DNA of 64,000 nt from Ralstonia soli (GTDB lineage: Bacteria; Pseudomonadota; Gammaproteobacteria; Burkholderiales; Burkholderiaceae), in the NCBI RefSeq assembly GCF_023955655.1, contig NZ_JAMXHT010000005.1, positions 249,462 to 313,461 of the forward strand, given 5' to 3'. Position numbers and translations under genes: made by a program. The notes beneath the pieces are model-generated. The model ran no database searches and was not told the DNA's origin. It saw nothing but the letters and a program-made list of their open reading frames with translations. Shown one piece after another: positions 61,157 to 64,000 of the stretch; the stretch's first letter is position 1, and each line of letters opens with the position of its first letter.

Positions 61157-61945
61157 ATGACGACTCCATTCGCCAAGGATCAAGCCGCAGGGCTGCGCCG
61201 CATGCTCGGCCATGCCGCTGCCCGACGCGTGCTGGTAATCGGGGCGCAAGAGCAGGTCGATGACTTTGTCGACAACCTGCGCATTGCGCTGGCTGCCATG
61301 GGACGCGACGCCGCCGTGGTGAGCGCGCAGACCATGCTGGCCGTGACCGGCATGCTGGAGCAGTACGACGAAACAGCCGACGTGACGCTGGTCGCCGCAC
61401 ATTTCGGCACCCGGGCACTCGCCACCGTGGCCGAGGCCTGCGACGACGTGCTGCTGACGTTCGCGGATGGCCCCGAAGGCCTCAAGAGCGCGTACACGCT
61501 GCTCAAGAAAACCGCTGTGCTGCAAGGCACGAATCGGCAAGGGCGTGGCATCCGCACCGTGGTATGCGGCGCGCACTCGGTCGATTCCGCCGTGCGCGTG
61601 TTCGGCAACCTGGCCAACACCGTGGGCCAGTACCTGAACACACGCATCGATTTTGCCGGCTACCTCCCCGAGGATCGGCACACCGAACTTGCGCTCTCGC
61701 TCGGCAAGCCCGTGGCGAGCGCGTTTCCCGCATCGCCTTCGGCCGTGGCCTTCCGCCAACTGGCCGAAGAAATGTTGAGCTGGGCCAGCAGTGTGGGCGC
61801 CCAGGCCCAAGCCGGTGACGGCGGCACGCCGTCGCGGGTGGTCATGTCGGCGCGTGCACCGGCACAGCCGGCAGACGGATCGGCGCAGGCAGCGCCGGCC
61901 CTGACGCCTCGCGCCACCGCGCGCGCGGCCGAATTGGTTTATTGA
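61157..61945 (+). CDS. flhG: FlhG-like MinD-family protein without a P-loop
   Basis: A 262-residue protein encoded between flhF and fliA, the position of FlhG (FleN/YlxH). The N-terminal FlhF-activating motif DQAAGLRRML (DQA-x-x-LR) is intact. The ATP-binding Walker A, normally SGKGGVGKT, aligns with GAQEQVDDF and is wholly lost; the DAD-type second motif aligns with SAQT. The middle (ETADVTLVAAHFGTRALATV, VLLTFADGPEGLKSAYTLLK) and RIDFAGYLPED keep the fold. It may stimulate FlhF GTPase but cannot cycle by ATP binding in the usual way. The true start is 61157; the upstream extension overlaps flhF. Confidence 0.88.
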   Translation: MTTPFAKDQAAGLRRMLGHAAARRVLVIGAQEQVDDFVDNLRIALAAMGRDAAVVSAQTMLAVTGMLEQYDETADVTLVAAHFGTRALATVAEACDDVLLTFADGPEGLKSAYTLLKKTAVLQGTNRQGRGIRTVVCGAHSVDSAVRVFGNLANTVGQYLNTRIDFAGYLPEDRHTELALSLGKPVASAFPASPSAVAFRQLAEEMLSWASSVGAQAQAGDGGTPSRVVMSARAPAQPADGSAQAAPALTPRATARAAELVY

Positions 61946-61953
61946 GGCGCAGC

Positions 61954-62715
61954 ATGAACGAAGCGCCAAAGGCAGGCATGGATATGTACACCGCAACGGG
62001 TCGCAAGACCAAGTCCGACGAGATGGCCACGTACGCACCGCTGGTACGTCGCATTGCCAACCAGATGATGGTCAAGCTGCCGGCCAGCGTCGAACTGGAC
62101 GACCTCATCCAGGCCGGCATGATGGGTTTGCTCGACGCGCTGTCGCGCTACGAGGAAACGCAGGGTGTGCAGTTCGAGTTCTACGCAGCGCAGCGTATTC
62201 GCGGTGCGATCCTGGATGAACTGCGCGGCTCCGACTGGCTGCCGCGCGGCCTGCGCCGCAACGCGCGCACGATCGAGCAGGCGATCCAGAAGCTGCAGCA
62301 GCAGAAGGGCCGCGCGCCCACCGAAACGGAAATTGCTGCGGCGCTGGGCATGTCGCTGGCCGATTACCAGAAGCAACTGGTCGACCTGCAAGGCAGCCAA
62401 CTGCTGTACTACGAAGACTTCGACCGCGAAGACGCCGACGCCTTCATCGAAAACCGTGCCGCCGAGAACGACGCCACGCCGCTGGACCAACTGCTGGACC
62501 ACGACCTGCGCGAATCGGTAGTCGCCGCCATCGAAGGCCTGCCCGAGCGCGAAAAGCTCATGATGAGCCTCTACTACGAGCAGGATTTGAACCTGCGCGA
62601 AATCGGCGCCGTGATGGGCGTGTCGGAATCGCGCGTGTGCCAGATCCACAGCCAGGCGATTGCCCGCATCCGCGCACGGCTGCGTGACCGTGCATGGCTG
62701 CCGACGCCGACCTGA
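61954..62715 (+). CDS. fliA: Flagellar sigma factor FliA (sigma-28)
   Basis: A 253-residue sigma-70 group 3 factor. Region 2 is TYAPLVRRIANQMMVKLPASVELDDLIQAGMMGLLDALSRY and FYAAQRIRGAILDELR. Region 3 is RGLRRNARTIEQAIQKLQQQ, and region 4 ends LNLREIGAVMGVSESRVCQIHSQAIARIRARL. It would transcribe the sigma-28 promoters noted at 23804, 40198 and 45095. The ATG at 61954 has GAGGCGC upstream; four in-frame residues earlier were rejected. flgM is not in this window. Confidence 0.97.
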   Translation: MNEAPKAGMDMYTATGRKTKSDEMATYAPLVRRIANQMMVKLPASVELDDLIQAGMMGLLDALSRYEETQGVQFEFYAAQRIRGAILDELRGSDWLPRGLRRNARTIEQAIQKLQQQKGRAPTETEIAAALGMSLADYQKQLVDLQGSQLLYYEDFDREDADAFIENRAAENDATPLDQLLDHDLRESVVAAIEGLPEREKLMMSLYYEQDLNLREIGAVMGVSESRVCQIHSQAIARIRARLRDRAWLPTPT

Positions 62716-62744
62716 TGTCGGCTTAGCCTCGACCTGCTAGAACG

Positions 62745-63827
62745 CTACTGCGCGGCCAGCGAGTCATCTCGTGGCCGCGCTTTGTCTTTGGGAAGTTCGG
62801 TGACAAGGCGGGCGCTGGCGGCATCCCACACACGAGTCTCGCCATGGCGGAAGAGGAGGAAGCGCTCGGCCGGCACGTCAGCCGCCTTCAGTGCGTTGGC
62901 CAGGTCGGTGATGGGCTGGTCGAGCGGCTCATCCGTCAGCTCGAACGTGCCCCAATGGATGCCCACGGCCTGCCGCGCGCTGATGTCGTGCATCACCTGC
63001 ACGGCCTCGGCTGGGTCGATGTGCTGCGCCTTCATGAACCAGCGCGGTTCATAGGCGCCCACGGCAATGGCTGCCACATCAAAGTGGCCGAAGCGCGCAC
63101 CGATGTCGCGCGTGTCCTGCGAATATCCCAGATCGCCTGAAAACCAGAAGCGCAGCCGCGGATGCAGCAGCGCCCAGCTGCCCCACAGCGTCTGGTTGCG
63201 GTCGTACAGGCCGCGTGCGGACCAGTGCTGCACGGCGCAGAAGTGGGCGGTAAAAGGGCCGAATTCCGCTTCGTCATCCCAGTCGAACGCACGCACGTTG
63301 GCGTTGTTACCGGTGAGGCGCGCGCCGCGTACGTTGCGGGCAAACCAGCGGTCGATGCCTAGCGGCACGAAAAACATCGGTGCGCCGCCCGGCTGTCGCA
63401 TCAGGGCGCGCACGCTGGCTTTGTCCAGATGGTCGTAGTGGTTGTGCGAAATCAGCACCAGGTCGATATGCGGCAACTGCTTGAGCGACAGGCCCGGCGG
63501 CTGGTGCCGCTGCGGCCCCGCAAACGGCAGCGGCGAGGCACGCTTGGAGAACACCGGATCGGTTAGCACGTTCAGCCCGTCGATTTGCAGCAGCAGCGTT
63601 TCGTGGCCGATCCAGGTCAACTGCGGCACATCGGGCGGCTGGTGTACGGCGGCCAGATTCGGCGCAACGCACGAGAGGTCTTGCGTGGGCGGTTTGGGCA
63701 GCTTCAGGCGCCGGCGCTCGCGCTGCCATTGCCAGAAGTCGCCGCCGGGGCGTGGGTGGGGATAGCGATTGCGGAAGCCATCCGGCGTGTGGTGGGGCTT
63801 GGACGGATCGTAGTGGGGATTTTTCAT
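62745..63827 (-). CDS. Metallo-beta-lactamase-fold hydrolase (NAPE-PLD/UlaG-like)
   Basis: A 360-residue enzyme. The metal motif is VLISHNHYDHLD (HxHxDH form with N in the second place: H-N-H-Y-D-H), preceded by LTWIGHETLLLQIDGLNVLTDPVFSKRASPLPFAG. Further ligands lie in FSGDLGYSQD and QAVGIHWGTFELTDEPLD. It belongs to the group related to N-acyl-phosphatidylethanolamine phospholipase D and bacterial UlaG-like lactonases. The start MKNPHYDPSKPHHTPDGF was taken at 63827; 39 in-frame residues upstream are not protein-like. It is convergent with fliA and not obviously flagellar. Confidence 0.86.
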   Translation of the reverse strand: MKNPHYDPSKPHHTPDGFRNRYPHPRPGGDFWQWQRERRRLKLPKPPTQDLSCVAPNLAAVHQPPDVPQLTWIGHETLLLQIDGLNVLTDPVFSKRASPLPFAGPQRHQPPGLSLKQLPHIDLVLISHNHYDHLDKASVRALMRQPGGAPMFFVPLGIDRWFARNVRGARLTGNNANVRAFDWDDEAEFGPFTAHFCAVQHWSARGLYDRNQTLWGSWALLHPRLRFWFSGDLGYSQDTRDIGARFGHFDVAAIAVGAYEPRWFMKAQHIDPAEAVQVMHDISARQAVGIHWGTFELTDEPLDQPITDLANALKAADVPAERFLLFRHGETRVWDAASARLVTELPKDKARPRDDSLAAQ

Positions 63828-64000
63828 TTCACCATGGCGGTGGCATCCAGCGGAAAAAGGAGAGGCGCGGACGCTTCGGCTCGGTTGGGAAGCTGGCAGA
63901 GGGGCAGAATTCACCCAGATCAGGGCGGTGCGGCGGCTTCGCAAGGGTACTCCCCCGTGCCGGATTGCGCTTCATCACCCCATTGGCGGTCGACTTGTAG

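Noticed and set aside
59209-61176. Minus-strand open frame of 655 codons opposite flhF
   Set aside because: Complement of a strongly biased GC-rich gene; the flhF frame contains clear GTPase motifs and this one contains none.

Overview
The window looks like a piece of a Ralstonia-type betaproteobacterial genome. It is GC-rich, most starts carry GGAG-type ribosome-binding sites, and it holds a flhDC-motAB-che-flh-fliA locus arranged as in Burkholderiales, set among organic-acid catabolic operons. Placement on a secondary replicon, as for the R. solanacearum flagellar genes, is inferred from content only. No rRNA, tRNA, insertion sequence, phage gene or CRISPR array was seen.

Left part (1-19.5 kb): the start of a GMC oxidoreductase; an AraC regulator; a fumarylacetoacetase-family hydrolase with its GntR regulator. 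Divergent from these is a five-gene operon of MFS carrier, serine hydrolase, maleate-isomerase-like protein, dihydropyrimidinase/hydantoinase and hydantoin-racemase-like protein. A chemoreceptor, an AEC carrier, two exported alpha/beta hydrolases, a small repeat protein, a two-subunit CoA-transferase operon with an isomerase-like protein and a Crp/Fnr regulator, a CPA2 antiporter and an FMN reductase follow.

Middle part (19.5-30.6 kb): a tiny predicted membrane protein, an exported hypothetical, a GNAT acetyltransferase, a membrane ClpP-like protein and a FlxA-like protein behind a sigma-28-type promoter. Next comes a compact operon with an ABC importer, an IclR regulator, a class III CoA-transferase, a citryl-CoA-lyase-like protein and an SMP-30 lactonase. 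It reads as a pathway that imports an acid or lactone, opens it, activates it with CoA and cleaves it.

Right part (30.6-62.7 kb): the flagellar/chemotaxis regulon. flhDC lies behind an 840-bp regulatory region with a cluster of GTAGGA/TCCTAC elements. Then come motA, motB, a CheY-like regulator, cheA, cheW, two receptors ending in CheR/CheB-tether-like pentapeptides, cheR, cheD, cheB, cheY, cheZ, a TPR-GGDEF protein and flhB. The flhB-flhA junction is interrupted by about 7 kb: an array of 15 tandem 15-nt imperfect palindromes spaced 21-22 bp, then a six-gene minus-strand peptide-utilisation operon (IclR, OPT transporter, class V aminotransferase, peptidase E, porin, DUF1177). flhA, flhF, flhG and fliA resume afterwards. 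This FlhG has lost its ATP-binding motif but keeps the FlhF-activating DQA-LR helix. A metallo-hydrolase closes the window.

The observations most worth following up are the palindrome array after flhB, the P-loop-less FlhG, the GTAGGA cluster before flhDC, the racemase homologue lacking both catalytic cysteines, and the uncharacterised lactone/CoA/lyase operon with paired palindromes upstream.
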